A stretch of 64,000 nt of DNA. Origin: Eubacterium sp. AF36-5BH (GTDB lineage Bacteria > Bacillota > Clostridia > Lachnospirales > Lachnospiraceae). The stretch spans positions 62,001-126,000 of the forward strand of contig NZ_QTVG01000004.1 of the NCBI RefSeq assembly GCF_003460505.1, given 5' to 3'. Under the pieces are notes generated by a model that worked only from the letters and a program-made list of their open reading frames with translations, did no database searches and had not been told where the DNA came from. Shown here in pieces: positions 34,967-43,944 of this stretch. Both the position numbers and the translations under genes were made by a program. Numbering within the stretch: the stretch's first letter is position 1; each line of letters opens with the position of its first letter.

Positions 34967-35155
34967 ATGTTAAAGAAATTTTTTAAAGATGAGAGTGGAC
35001 AGGGAATGGTTGAGTATGCATTAATTATTGCTTTAATTGCAGTAGTTGTTATTGTAGCTGTTACAGCATTAGGTGGTGGAATCAGGGACACATTCAATGG
35101 TGCTAAAGATGAATTAAATAAAGCAACAACAGCAGCAGCTGGTGGTGGACACTAA
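34967..35155 (+). CDS. flp: Flp pilin
   Basis: A 62-residue pilin with leader MLKKFFKDESG. Cleavage after Gly11 gives a mature start QGMVEYAL with Glu at +5 and Tyr at +6, the Flp signature. A hydrophobic helix follows (IIALIAVVVIVAVTALGGG), then a short soluble tail. It forms the pilus fibre. ATAGGAGGAG lies just upstream. Confidence 0.95.
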   Translation: MLKKFFKDESGQGMVEYALIIALIAVVVIVAVTALGGGIRDTFNGAKDELNKATTAAAGGGH

Positions 35156-35186
35156 GATTAAACAAAATAACAATTTTATATTTATA

Positions 35187-35226
35187 AAAAAGACAGAGCA
35201 GGTTCGAAAAAATGCTCTGTCTTTTT
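35187..35226 (+). terminator. Hairpin terminator between flp and tadE
   Basis: A perfect 14-bp stem (35187–35200 with 35213–35226) with a T-rich 3' arm. It lies inside the pilus gene run and should favour pilin expression over the assembly genes. Confidence 0.85.
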
Positions 35227-35262
35227 CATTGTGGATACACTGTCAGGAAAGGAGGCATTCCA

Positions 35263-35664
35263 TTGTTTGGTAAATTAAAAAAAAGTGAAAAAGGTCAGTC
35301 AATTGTAGAGTTTGCCCTTGTTTTACCACTGTTACTAACTTTACTTTGTGGAGTAATTGATTTTGGGTGGATATATTCTAATCAATACAGAGTAGAGAAC
35401 GCATCTTATGCAGGAGCAAGGTATGCTTCACTTTATATTTCAGATTATGATGAATCAACTATGAATCAATTGATTAAAAAGGTTGAAACAAGAGCAAAGG
35501 AAGATTTATGGAACGGAGGCGAGGGAGCTACCATTTCAGTTAGCGTTGACAGTGACAAAATCAATGTGACGGTGGAATACCCGGTGAAGAATTTAACTTT
35601 CGTTGCTCAAACATTTTTTGGAAAATATTATAAGGCAACATCAACTAGTGTAACATCAATTTAA
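35263..35664 (+). CDS. TadE-like pseudopilin
   Basis: 133 residues. The start is a TTG at 35263 with AAAGGAGG seven bases upstream; the longer frame upstream would run through the terminator and has no ribosome site. Leader KKSEKG, then QSIVEFALVLPLLLTLLCG with Glu at +5, as in TadE. The rest is a small beta-rich domain (DKINVTVEYPVKNL). It is likely a minor pilin needed for Tad pilus assembly. Confidence 0.9.
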   Translation: MFGKLKKSEKGQSIVEFALVLPLLLTLLCGVIDFGWIYSNQYRVENASYAGARYASLYISDYDESTMNQLIKKVETRAKEDLWNGGEGATISVSVDSDKINVTVEYPVKNLTFVAQTFFGKYYKATSTSVTSI

Positions 35665-35676
35665 GAAGGAGCTCAC

Positions 35677-36324
35677 ATGAAGAAAATATACATTATAGCA
35701 TTAATATCGGCAGCCGTTTGTGGCGTTCTTTTATATAGTTTTTTTAGCGGATATGAAAAAAAGCAAGAACAGGTGGCAGAAACACAGGTGCAGGAAACTG
35801 AACAGGTGGTAGTTGCCGTTAAAGATATTAAAGGATATACAGAAATTAAAAGCAATATGGTGCAATTAATATCTGTGCCGGCAGGTTCATCACATAGTAA
35901 TGCCGCCCATAATCTAAAAGATGTAATTGGAAAAATAACTGAAAGAGAAATTGCATCTGGAGAACAGATTTTAAATAATAAAATATACAAAAAAGGTGAC
36001 TCTGGAAACAGCTTATCATATCAGATTCCAAAAGGTATGAGAGCAATGACCATTGCAGTTGATTTGCAACAGGATGTAGCAGGGTATTTATCAGAGGGAG
36101 ATTTAATTGATATTATTACAACTCCAACTAATTCAAAAAATAATAAGAAGATTGTAGCTCTTTCTGCTATAAAGATTTTGAAGATTGGTGAAGTGACAGC
36201 AGCAGGAGCCGGAAATGTAAACACAAACATAACATTACTTTTAAAACCAAAACAATGTCTTGTAATGTCGGGGCTAAGTAGTTTTAACATTACATTAAGA
36301 GAGAAGACAGACAATACTAAGTAG
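35677..36324 (+). CDS. cpaB: Flp pilus assembly protein CpaB/RcpC
   Basis: 215 residues: one N-terminal membrane helix, then a SAF domain (VVVAVKDIKGYTEIKSNMVQ ... ISVPAGSSH) and an RcpC/CpaB region (IPKGMRAMTIAVD, GDLIDIITTP). In this Gram-positive it probably shapes the passage through the wall rather than an outer-membrane pore. AAGGAG precedes the ATG. Confidence 0.9.
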   Translation: MKKIYIIALISAAVCGVLLYSFFSGYEKKQEQVAETQVQETEQVVVAVKDIKGYTEIKSNMVQLISVPAGSSHSNAAHNLKDVIGKITEREIASGEQILNNKIYKKGDSGNSLSYQIPKGMRAMTIAVDLQQDVAGYLSEGDLIDIITTPTNSKNNKKIVALSAIKILKIGEVTAAGAGNVNTNITLLLKPKQCLVMSGLSSFNITLREKTDNTK

Positions 36325-36361
36325 CAATTTACATAATATTAGGATAAAAAGAAGGTATAAC

Positions 36362-37477
36362 ATGAAGCATTATAAAATACTTGCAATGGCATCTATGGAA
36401 AATGAAAAAAAAGCAGAAGAACTTCTGGACAATGATAGCTTTAAATATATGGGAACTGTTTTACTTGACTCAAAGGGTGTTGGAAAGGTAATGAATACTT
36501 CTGTTGATGCTCTTGTAATAGTGACAGATGTTTTAACAAGCGAAGATACAAAATTGCTTGAAAGAATTTATATGTCAAAGAAGAATCTGGTTATGATTCT
36601 TCTTACAGGAACACGTGATATAGAAATACTTACAGAGGCAATGAGCTGTGGAATTGGAAAAGTGCTGACAACAGACATGGAGCAAAGTCAGATACAGGAA
36701 GAAATAATTTCTGAAATTGCAAAAAACAGAAGTCGTGGCACAGATGCCGGAGAACAGAAATATGACTCAAAAATTTTATCGGTTTTTGGTACAAAAGGTG
36801 GGGCAGGAAAAACTACAGTTTCGGTTAATATGGCTGTAGCGTTACAGAAGAAAGGCAAGAAAGTTTTATTGATTGATTTAGATTTACAGTTTGGAGATGT
36901 AGGCGTTTTTATGGATATACCAGTGTATGATACCATTTCAGATTTAGTGGCTGAGAATGACTATAGTCTGGCAACGGTAAACAGCTATTTATATACACAT
37001 TCTTCAGGCGTACGCGTTTTGTTAGCACCTCAGTCTCCGGAATTTGCAGAATTGGTAAAACCTACACATGTGAATGCAATTATAGATGCGGTAAAAGACT
37101 CTTATGACTACATAATATTTGATTTGGGACCAACATTAGATGACTGTGTGCTTCAGGCGTTGGAATTGTCAGACACTGTTTATTTTATTATAACACCTGA
37201 AATTTCAACTTTGAAAAACGCGAAAAACTGTATGAATGTATTAAATACACTTGAATTATCAAAAAAAGTAAAATTTATTTTAAACAAAGATGGTGATTCC
37301 TATGTTAAGAAAAAAGACGTGGAGTCAACTTTAGACGAAGATATTGAGTTGGTAATTTCAAGTGACCCAAAAACAACAATAGCAAGTATAAATAGGGGAG
37401 TTCCTATTGTAATTGCCAGTCCAAAATCAAAAGTAGGTAAGGAAATAATTCGTTTTGTAAACAGGGATGAAATTTAG
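36362..37477 (+). CDS. cpaE: CpaE/TadZ-type ATPase, pilus localisation
   Basis: 371 residues: an N-terminal receiver-like domain (~1–125) without obvious phosphorylation residues, then a MinD/ParA-like ATPase with Walker A KGGAGKTT at 145–152 and LIDLDLQFGDVGVFMD. TadZ/CpaE proteins place the pilus machine in the cell. It is followed after 11 bases by cpaF. Confidence 0.92.
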   Translation: MKHYKILAMASMENEKKAEELLDNDSFKYMGTVLLDSKGVGKVMNTSVDALVIVTDVLTSEDTKLLERIYMSKKNLVMILLTGTRDIEILTEAMSCGIGKVLTTDMEQSQIQEEIISEIAKNRSRGTDAGEQKYDSKILSVFGTKGGAGKTTVSVNMAVALQKKGKKVLLIDLDLQFGDVGVFMDIPVYDTISDLVAENDYSLATVNSYLYTHSSGVRVLLAPQSPEFAELVKPTHVNAIIDAVKDSYDYIIFDLGPTLDDCVLQALELSDTVYFIITPEISTLKNAKNCMNVLNTLELSKKVKFILNKDGDSYVKKKDVESTLDEDIELVISSDPKTTIASINRGVPIVIASPKSKVGKEIIRFVNRDEI

Positions 37478-37488
37478 GAGGTTGCTAT

Positions 37489-38877
37489 ATGAATCTAATG
37501 GAGAGAATGGAGAAAAAAAGCAGCTCTGAAAATAAAGAAAAAACAGAAGAAGTGGTAACTAAGATTCCCGAAAGAGAAAATAACAGTGAATTAGGAAATC
37601 TTTTTAATGAACAGCAAACTACAAAAAACACAAGAAATGACTATGCAAAAGTAATTGAAGAAACTCACAGAGAAGTAGCATCAATGTTGGCAAAGCTTGA
37701 TAATGTTACTGAAAAAGATGTGGAGTCTTTAATAAATGAATATCTTACAGAGAATTATCCTGAAATTGGAAGAAATGACAGAACTTATATTTCTAAGTCA
37801 ATTCAAAATGAAATTACAGGGTTAGGTCCCTTAGAAGAATTGATTAATGACAGTACCGTAAGCGAAATTATGGTAAATGGACCTAATCAGATATATGTAG
37901 AAAGAAAGGGAAAACTTGTTCTTTCAGATGTGAAATTTCAGGATGAAGAACATGTTAGAAGAATAATTGACAGAATAGTAACACCATTAGGACGAAGAAT
38001 CGATGATTCTAACCCTATGGTTGATGCCAGATTAAAAGATGGCTCTCGTGTAAATGCGATAATTCCTCCTTTGGCACTTTGTGGTTCGACCATAACAATT
38101 CGTAAATTCTCAGATACTCCTCTTACCATCGAGAATCTGATGAAGTTCGGATCGTTATCACCGGAAATGGCAGGCTTTCTGGAGGCAGGTGTCAGAGGAA
38201 AATTAAATATATTAGTATCGGGAGGTACAGGTTCAGGAAAAACAACATTGCTTAATGTGTTGTCAGCCTTCATACCTCATGATGAAAGAATTGTTACAAT
38301 AGAGGATGCTGCGGAACTTAAATTGATGCAGGATCATGTAGTTTCTTTGGAAAGCAGACCTGCCAATTTAGAAGGGACAGGAGCAATAACAATTCGTGAT
38401 TTAGTAAAAAACGCACTTCGTATGAGACCTGACCGAATAGTTGTTGGTGAGGTTCGTGGTGGTGAAACACTTGATATGCTTCAGGCAATGAACACAGGGC
38501 ATGACGGTTCCTTAACTACAGCACATGCTAACTCGGCAAGAGATGCATTGGCACGTATTGAAACAATGGTAATGATGGCAGGTATGGATCTTCCGGTTAC
38601 AGCCATCAGACAGCAGTGTGCAGGAGCATTGGATTTGGTTGTTCAGCAGGCGCGTCTTAGAGATGGAAGCCGTAAAATCACAAGTATATGCGAAATAACC
38701 GGTATGGAAGGTGACATTATTACAACTCAGGAAATTTTTAAGTATGTAGTAGATGGTATGGACAAAAATAATAAATTTGTCGGACATTTTGAAAGCACCG
38801 GGGTTGTTCCAAAGTGCTGTGAGAAGGTAAAAACCAACGGCGTTGATATGGATAACAGATGGTTTTTTAAGGAGTAA
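37489..38877 (+). CDS. cpaF: Tad secretion ATPase CpaF/TadA
   Basis: 462 residues: a variable N-terminus, then the secretion ATPase core with Walker A SGGTGSGKTT at ~244–253, an Asp box VTIEDAAELKL, the Walker B region MRPDRIVVGEVRGGE, and a His box (TGHDGSLTTAHANS). It powers pilus assembly in the cytoplasm. AGGAGG precedes the ATG. Confidence 0.95.
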   Translation: MNLMERMEKKSSSENKEKTEEVVTKIPERENNSELGNLFNEQQTTKNTRNDYAKVIEETHREVASMLAKLDNVTEKDVESLINEYLTENYPEIGRNDRTYISKSIQNEITGLGPLEELINDSTVSEIMVNGPNQIYVERKGKLVLSDVKFQDEEHVRRIIDRIVTPLGRRIDDSNPMVDARLKDGSRVNAIIPPLALCGSTITIRKFSDTPLTIENLMKFGSLSPEMAGFLEAGVRGKLNILVSGGTGSGKTTLLNVLSAFIPHDERIVTIEDAAELKLMQDHVVSLESRPANLEGTGAITIRDLVKNALRMRPDRIVVGEVRGGETLDMLQAMNTGHDGSLTTAHANSARDALARIETMVMMAGMDLPVTAIRQQCAGALDLVVQQARLRDGSRKITSICEITGMEGDIITTQEIFKYVVDGMDKNNKFVGHFESTGVVPKCCEKVKTNGVDMDNRWFFKE

Positions 38878-38892
38878 AAAGAAGGGAAAATA

Positions 38893-39843
38893 ATGTTAGT
38901 AATATTAATTATAGTATGTGCCATGGTATTTTTCTTTTGTATTTTTACTATTATTCTACATGGCATTGCAAAGGATAAATTAAAAGTTGAAGAAAGAATT
39001 AAGGATTTTGTATTAGAAGAAAAGGAAGAACGTAAAAAAACAACAACAAAGAAAAAGAGACTGAAAGTTAAAAAAAATACAGGATTTAAAACAAGAAAAG
39101 AATTGGCACAAATTGAAAATGAACTATATAATGTAGGAATTCAAATTCCGGTACAACAATTTATCGTTATATGGATTTCAGCATCAATAATGGTTCCTAT
39201 TATTTTGGTAATAGTTGGGGTATCGAGTGTTATATGCATTGCATTGGTTGCTCTGATAGCTTTTTTTCCAATGATTTATGTACGTGGAAAAAAGAAAAAA
39301 CGAAAAAATAGATTAGAAGGACAGCTAATTGAAGCTATTGGAGTTTTGTCAAACGCCTTAAAGGCAGGACATTCTTTTCAATCGGCAATGAGTAATATTG
39401 CAACAGATATGGAAGCACCAATTTCGGAAGAGTTTGGTAGAGTTTTTAAGGAAACTCAACGTGGAATGACTTTGGAAGAAAGTATGAATCGCATGGTGGA
39501 GAGAACAGATAGCGATGATCTGGATATGTTATGTACCGCAATTATTATTCAACGAAAAGTTGGCGGAAATCTGGCAGAAGTTTTGGAAAAAATATCAGGA
39601 ACAATACAAAGCCGTATTAGTTTACGAAAAGAAATCAAAACAAGAACAGCCAGTGGGCGAATGTCAGGTTTTATAGTAGGTGCTTTACCGTTTCTATTAC
39701 TCGGCATGATGGCTGCAATTAATAGGGAGTATGCATCACAATTGTTTGAAACATCAGCAGGAAGAGCGATGCTTGCCTTTGGATTTGTCTGGGAGTGCAT
39801 AGGATTTGCGGTAATTAAGAAAGTGGTAACCATTAAATATTAA
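38893..39843 (+). CDS. tadB: Tad inner-membrane protein TadB (GspF/T2SF domain)
   Basis: 316 residues with an N-terminal helix, a basic linker, and the T2SF domain (EAIGVLSNALKAGHSFQSAM, ETQRGMTLEESMNRM, IQRKVGGNLAEVLEKIS) flanked by membrane helices. It forms part of the pilus platform with TadC. Confidence 0.92.
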   Translation: MLVILIIVCAMVFFFCIFTIILHGIAKDKLKVEERIKDFVLEEKEERKKTTTKKKRLKVKKNTGFKTRKELAQIENELYNVGIQIPVQQFIVIWISASIMVPIILVIVGVSSVICIALVALIAFFPMIYVRGKKKKRKNRLEGQLIEAIGVLSNALKAGHSFQSAMSNIATDMEAPISEEFGRVFKETQRGMTLEESMNRMVERTDSDDLDMLCTAIIIQRKVGGNLAEVLEKISGTIQSRISLRKEIKTRTASGRMSGFIVGALPFLLLGMMAAINREYASQLFETSAGRAMLAFGFVWECIGFAVIKKVVTIKY

Positions 39844-39920
39844 ATGCAAACTATTAGATATCAAAGATTAGATGTTAAATACTAAAGATTTAATGGTAGA
39901 AATTAAAAAGGAGTGGCACT

Positions 39921-40856
39921 ATGGTTATATTATTAACAATTATGTGCTCTGTTGTTATATTTTTCTTAGTGCTTATTATTTCTTATAATTTAGGTTTAAA
40001 AAACAACTGGAAACGTAAGCGTATCGAAAGTGTAAAAAATGTTGGTGATACACCGAGAAAAAAACAGCCTAATCAGGAAAAGAAAAGCATTAAAGAGAGA
40101 TACAAACAATATTTAAAGAGTAGCAAAAAGGAAAAGGCTGGGAAAAACAAAAAAAAGAGAGAAAAAACCAACAAAAAAACTTCGGTTATAGAAGGTATGC
40201 TTGAAATGACAGGAACAGAGTTATCTGTGGAACAGTTTTCTATGCTAAAGATTGGTTTATCTGCAATATTAATGCTTGTTGCATTGATTGTCTGCAAAAT
40301 TTTGAATCTGGGAATGGCATATCTGATTCTTGCTATGGCAGTGGTAGGTTTGGTTGCAATTATACTGCCGGGAGAGTGGCTGAAGGCAAAGGCGAAGAAA
40401 CGAAAAGAGCTATTACGTCAGCAGTTACCTGATATAATGGACTTACTCGTTGTAAGCGTTGAGGCAGGTTTAGGATTTGATTCAGCATTAATTCGTCTTT
40501 ATGAGAAAGATAAGTCAGAATTAATGACTGATCTTATGCAGGCAACAAGAGACATCCAGCGAGGAATGAGTAAAAAAGAAGCTTACGAAGGCTTGGCAAA
40601 AAGATGTGATGTTAAAGAATTAACAAGCTTTTTAACAGCCTTAGTACAGGCAGACCAATTGGGAATCTCCATTAAATCAGTGTTAAAAGTACAGGCAGAA
40701 AATCTGCGAAAAGATAGAAAAATGAGAGCGGAAGAAAAAGCTCTAAAAGCGCCGGTTACAATGCTGATACCAATGGTATTATTTATATTCCCGGTAATTT
40801 TTATCGTACTTTTAGGTCCGGCAGCTCTTAATATAATGGAAATGTTTGGAAAATAA
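39921..40856 (+). CDS. tadC: Tad inner-membrane protein TadC (GspF/T2SF domain)
   Basis: 311 residues with the same plan as TadB: N-terminal helix, very basic linker (~35–80), then a T2SF domain (LPDIMDLLVVSVEAGLGFDS, RGMSKKEAYEGLAKR, ALVQADQLGISIKSVL) and C-terminal helices. The 77-base gap after tadB is made of short imperfect TTAGAT/AAAGAT repeats. Confidence 0.92.
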   Translation: MVILLTIMCSVVIFFLVLIISYNLGLKNNWKRKRIESVKNVGDTPRKKQPNQEKKSIKERYKQYLKSSKKEKAGKNKKKREKTNKKTSVIEGMLEMTGTELSVEQFSMLKIGLSAILMLVALIVCKILNLGMAYLILAMAVVGLVAIILPGEWLKAKAKKRKELLRQQLPDIMDLLVVSVEAGLGFDSALIRLYEKDKSELMTDLMQATRDIQRGMSKKEAYEGLAKRCDVKELTSFLTALVQADQLGISIKSVLKVQAENLRKDRKMRAEEKALKAPVTMLIPMVLFIFPVIFIVLLGPAALNIMEMFGK

Positions 40857-40939
40857 AAGTTTATGCAGCAGTTAGTTAATAAGATAGATTATAGATAATG
40901 TAGCATTAACATAATAAGAGGCAGGTTACAGGTGACGCG

Positions 40940-41040
40940 GCTGTAAGGTAATAAGGGACAAGTATAGATGATTCAGTAATAAGATAACAATGAACGGTGC
41001 AGATGATAGGCAATAAGGTAACAATTGATAATTGGGATGC
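40940..41040 (+). repeat. Imperfect ~34-base tandem repeats between tadC and DUF192
   Basis: Three degenerate units begin GTAATAAGGGACAA, GTAATAAGATAACAATGA and GCAATAAGGTAACAATTGA, each followed by a GATGAT/GATGCT-type element. No reading frame is evident across them. Confidence 0.5.
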
Positions 41041-41099
41041 TGTAGTGGCATATGAAAGAAACACGTTGTGAAAGAAGGAAGTTATGAAAGAAGAAAGTT

Positions 41100-41447
41100 A
41101 TGAAAGAAGCGGCAGTATATATTGAGAAAAGGAAAATCACAAACATAAAAATAGCAAATAATTTTTGGACAAGGTTTATGGGATTAATGGGAAAAAGCCC
41201 GAAACAAATTGAAAACATGGGTGGACTTCTTATAAAACCATGTTCGCAAATTCATATGTTTTTTATGAAAACACCAATTGATGTGATATATTTAAATAAG
41301 AACAACGAAATCATAAAAATTGACTCTGAAGTTCCCACAGGTATTTGTTGTAAAAAAGTCAAAGGCAGCAAAAGTGTTCTTGAACTACCAAGTGGCTATG
41401 CAACAAAACTGGGATTTAATAGCAAGGACAGATTGGAGGTAGTGTAA
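41100..41447 (+). CDS. DUF192 family protein
   Basis: 115 residues with the DUF192 pattern: WTRFMGLMGKSPKQI, the conserved CSQIHMFFMKTPIDVIYLNKN and VLELPSGYATKLGF. DUF192 function is unknown. No signal peptide is seen here. The ATG is the only in-frame start; three copies of GTTATGAAAGAAG-like sequence just before it make ribosome binding unclear. It directly follows the Tad genes and is coupled to the next gene (stop and ATG overlap). Confidence 0.88.
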   Translation: MKEAAVYIEKRKITNIKIANNFWTRFMGLMGKSPKQIENMGGLLIKPCSQIHMFFMKTPIDVIYLNKNNEIIKIDSEVPTGICCKKVKGSKSVLELPSGYATKLGFNSKDRLEVV

Positions 41448-41995
41448 TGGATAATGAAGGAAAAACAACAATCGAAAATTTAAGAAAAGACTTGGAAAAT
41501 AAACACAGATTTACAAGCGTATGGCGGGGATACAACAAAAAAGAAGTAAATGATTATATGCAAAATATAGAAAATGAGCAGGCAAGACGAATTGAAGAAG
41601 AACGAAATAGTGTTAAAGAAGAACAGGAAAGAAGCAAAGAATTGATTTTGCAGATTCAAAAACAAAATCAGAAAATTCAGGAGTTACAGAAAAAACTAGA
41701 TAATAGAGACGCCACCGAAAAATCTGTAGTTCAGAAAATGATGGATGAGTTAAAAGAAACCAACAGTAAACTAATGAAAGAAAATAGCAGAAAGCAAATG
41801 GAAATAGCAAATCTTGAAGAACGAATCACAAAGATGAGGGAAGACGTGACTAATTACACAGCTATGCTTTCAGCATTAGATAAACAATTGAAAGAATTGC
41901 TAAATGAAAAAATGGATGAATGCAATAGCATAATTGATACATGGGAACGACAATTTTTGCAAACAAAAAATGGTATAGAAGAGAAACTAAAATAA
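41447..41995 (+). CDS. DivIVA-like coiled-coil protein
   Basis: 182 residues. Near the N-terminus, FTSVWRGYNKKEVNDYMQ resembles the DivIVA membrane-curvature motif (RGYD..EVD.FL). The remainder is predicted coiled coil, rich in Glu/Lys/Gln with heptad leucines, through ~165. DivIVA-family proteins mark cell poles and septa, so this may help place the pilus machine together with CpaE; that link is inference from position. Confidence 0.7.
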   Translation: MDNEGKTTIENLRKDLENKHRFTSVWRGYNKKEVNDYMQNIENEQARRIEEERNSVKEEQERSKELILQIQKQNQKIQELQKKLDNRDATEKSVVQKMMDELKETNSKLMKENSRKQMEIANLEERITKMREDVTNYTAMLSALDKQLKELLNEKMDECNSIIDTWERQFLQTKNGIEEKLK

Positions 41996-42023
41996 ATTAA
42001 TCTAATAATGCAAGTTTATTTGT

Positions 42024-42092
42024 AAAATCCGAAAGAATCGAGGACATATACATAATATATGTGTATATCCTGGTGAAACTTTCGGATTTTTT
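42024..42092 (+). terminator. Terminator at the end of the Tad-linked genes
   Basis: A perfect 12-bp stem (42024–42035 with 42079–42090) followed by T. Inside it is a second inverted repeat (GGACATATACAT with ATGTGTATATCC). Confidence 0.85.
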
Positions 42093-42189
42093 TGTGTAAT
42101 AGGAAAATTAGTTGCAAAATCCATTAATTTGAAATGAAAAAATAATACCTAAAAGTGAAAAATAGGAGACTTAAAAAAATATTACTGTT

Positions 42190-43797
42190 ATGATAGGAAA
42201 TAAAAAAACAGTAAAATTAAAGAAAGCAAAGAAAAAAGTTAAATGGAAAATTGTTGCCGGAAAGAAAAATATTTCTATTAAGAAAAAAGGCAAGCTAAAA
42301 AATAAATTAATTGTTAAAGGCAAAAAAGTTGGAAAAGCCAAAATAAAGGCAATTTGCGGAAAGAAAAAATACACATTAACAACAGCAAATGACAATGAAC
42401 AATATAAAGGAAGAAATCCAAAATCATGGATTTTATATGGCTCAAAGGACGGTAACAATTGGGAAACAATTGATGTTGTAAATGATAGTGGCATGGAAGA
42501 TAAAAACTTTAAAACATATAATTACACGGTTGATAAAGTTGGAACATACCAGTATTACAAATTAGATGTACAAGCTATTTATGGAAGTGGATGCCAGATT
42601 TCAGAAATTTCCATGAAAGGTGCAACTGTTAGTCCAAGCAAATATGATATTTTATTTACAGGAGATTGGAAAGATGTTACTGTAGATGGATATTTAGAGG
42701 AACTTACAAGATTATTCTACAATAGTTACCCACGTTTATATCAAAGATGGGGTAACGGCACAGAACCAACAACAATTACATTTAAGGCTGATAACAATTA
42801 TGATGGAGTAGCGTATTGCCAGGGAACTACAGTTTGTGTATCTACAGCATATGCAAACAGTCACCCAACAGATATTGGATTTTTCTCACATGAAATCACT
42901 CACTCTGTTCAGCAGTACAGTGGAAAATTAAATTACGGTGATGATGTTGCCTGGTGGACTGAAAACATGGCAAACTATGGTGGGTTCAGATACTTCCACT
43001 GGTCAAATCCTAAATATGTTCAGATATATGAGGCAACAGATACTTCATTACAGGATTGGGGTTACCAACAGTACAGAAATAATAAATGGTTCTTTGCCTA
43101 TATGGATTCAAAATATCCAACAAGAAAAAATGCAGACGGAACATTGAAGTTAGGATTAATTGATAGCATTAATAAATTAATCAAGGATAACAATACAGGA
43201 AGTACTTATACAGATGATCCTTATAATGTAACAACACCATTTAATAAAGTGGTAAAAGATATTACAGGATATGACTGCATTGAGTCCTTAAGAAAGAAAT
43301 ATGTTGAAGAATTAAAAGCGGGAACATGGACATTTAAAGGATTTGGTGATTACGAAGACAACTGGTTAACAGAGAATATAGAGGGGATTGCAAACTCTGA
43401 ATATCCAATGGTTGGGGAAAAAATCCACGGAAACAAGACAGCCGCTAAGTTGAGTAATGTTATTAACGATGACACAAACTTATGTCTTGGAGCAAAAGTT
43501 TTTGATTGTTCAGGATTTACCAATGATTCAGAAAATGCATCAATGCTTATAGACGGTAAGCTTGGCACAAAGTGGTGTGCTACAAGTTCAAACGTTACTA
43601 AGGGTCAGTATAAATTAAATGGTGTTAAACATTGGATTCAAATTGACTTAGGTAGTGAAAAGGAATTTAATACATATACTCTTTATAATACACAAAGTAA
43701 AGAAGGCTTTGGTAATGCAACTGAATGGGAAATTCTTACATCAAATGATGGACAAAGAAATATCTTACAAATTAGCCGTTTGCATAATTTAACATAA
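42190..43797 (+). pseudogene. Truncated secreted metalloprotease (basic secretory protein family) with partial discoidin domains
   Basis: The frame encodes a lysine-rich Ig-like module (~5–65), half of an F5/8C discoidin domain (WILYGSKDGNNWETIDV), then a peptidase with zinc motif HEITH (His234, Glu235, His238) and WWTENMANYGGFRYF, as in basic secretory proteins. A second discoidin domain at ~430–520 breaks off at SNDGQRNILQ. There is no signal peptide and no ribosome site before the ATG; the frame is open back to a stop at 42172. The protein therefore appears cut at both ends. It could still be made, but a decayed copy is more likely. Confidence 0.7.
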
Positions 43798-43944
43798 AGT
43801 AGAAAGTTAGTAAAAAAGTTGGTAAAATATTAAGAAAGTATTGGAATATTATTAGAAAGCAGTTGAATATTTGACCACCAATATCTTTAATGATATACTG
43901 AAAATTGGGTTAGACTATAAATTAACAGCAGTTTGGGAGGCTAT

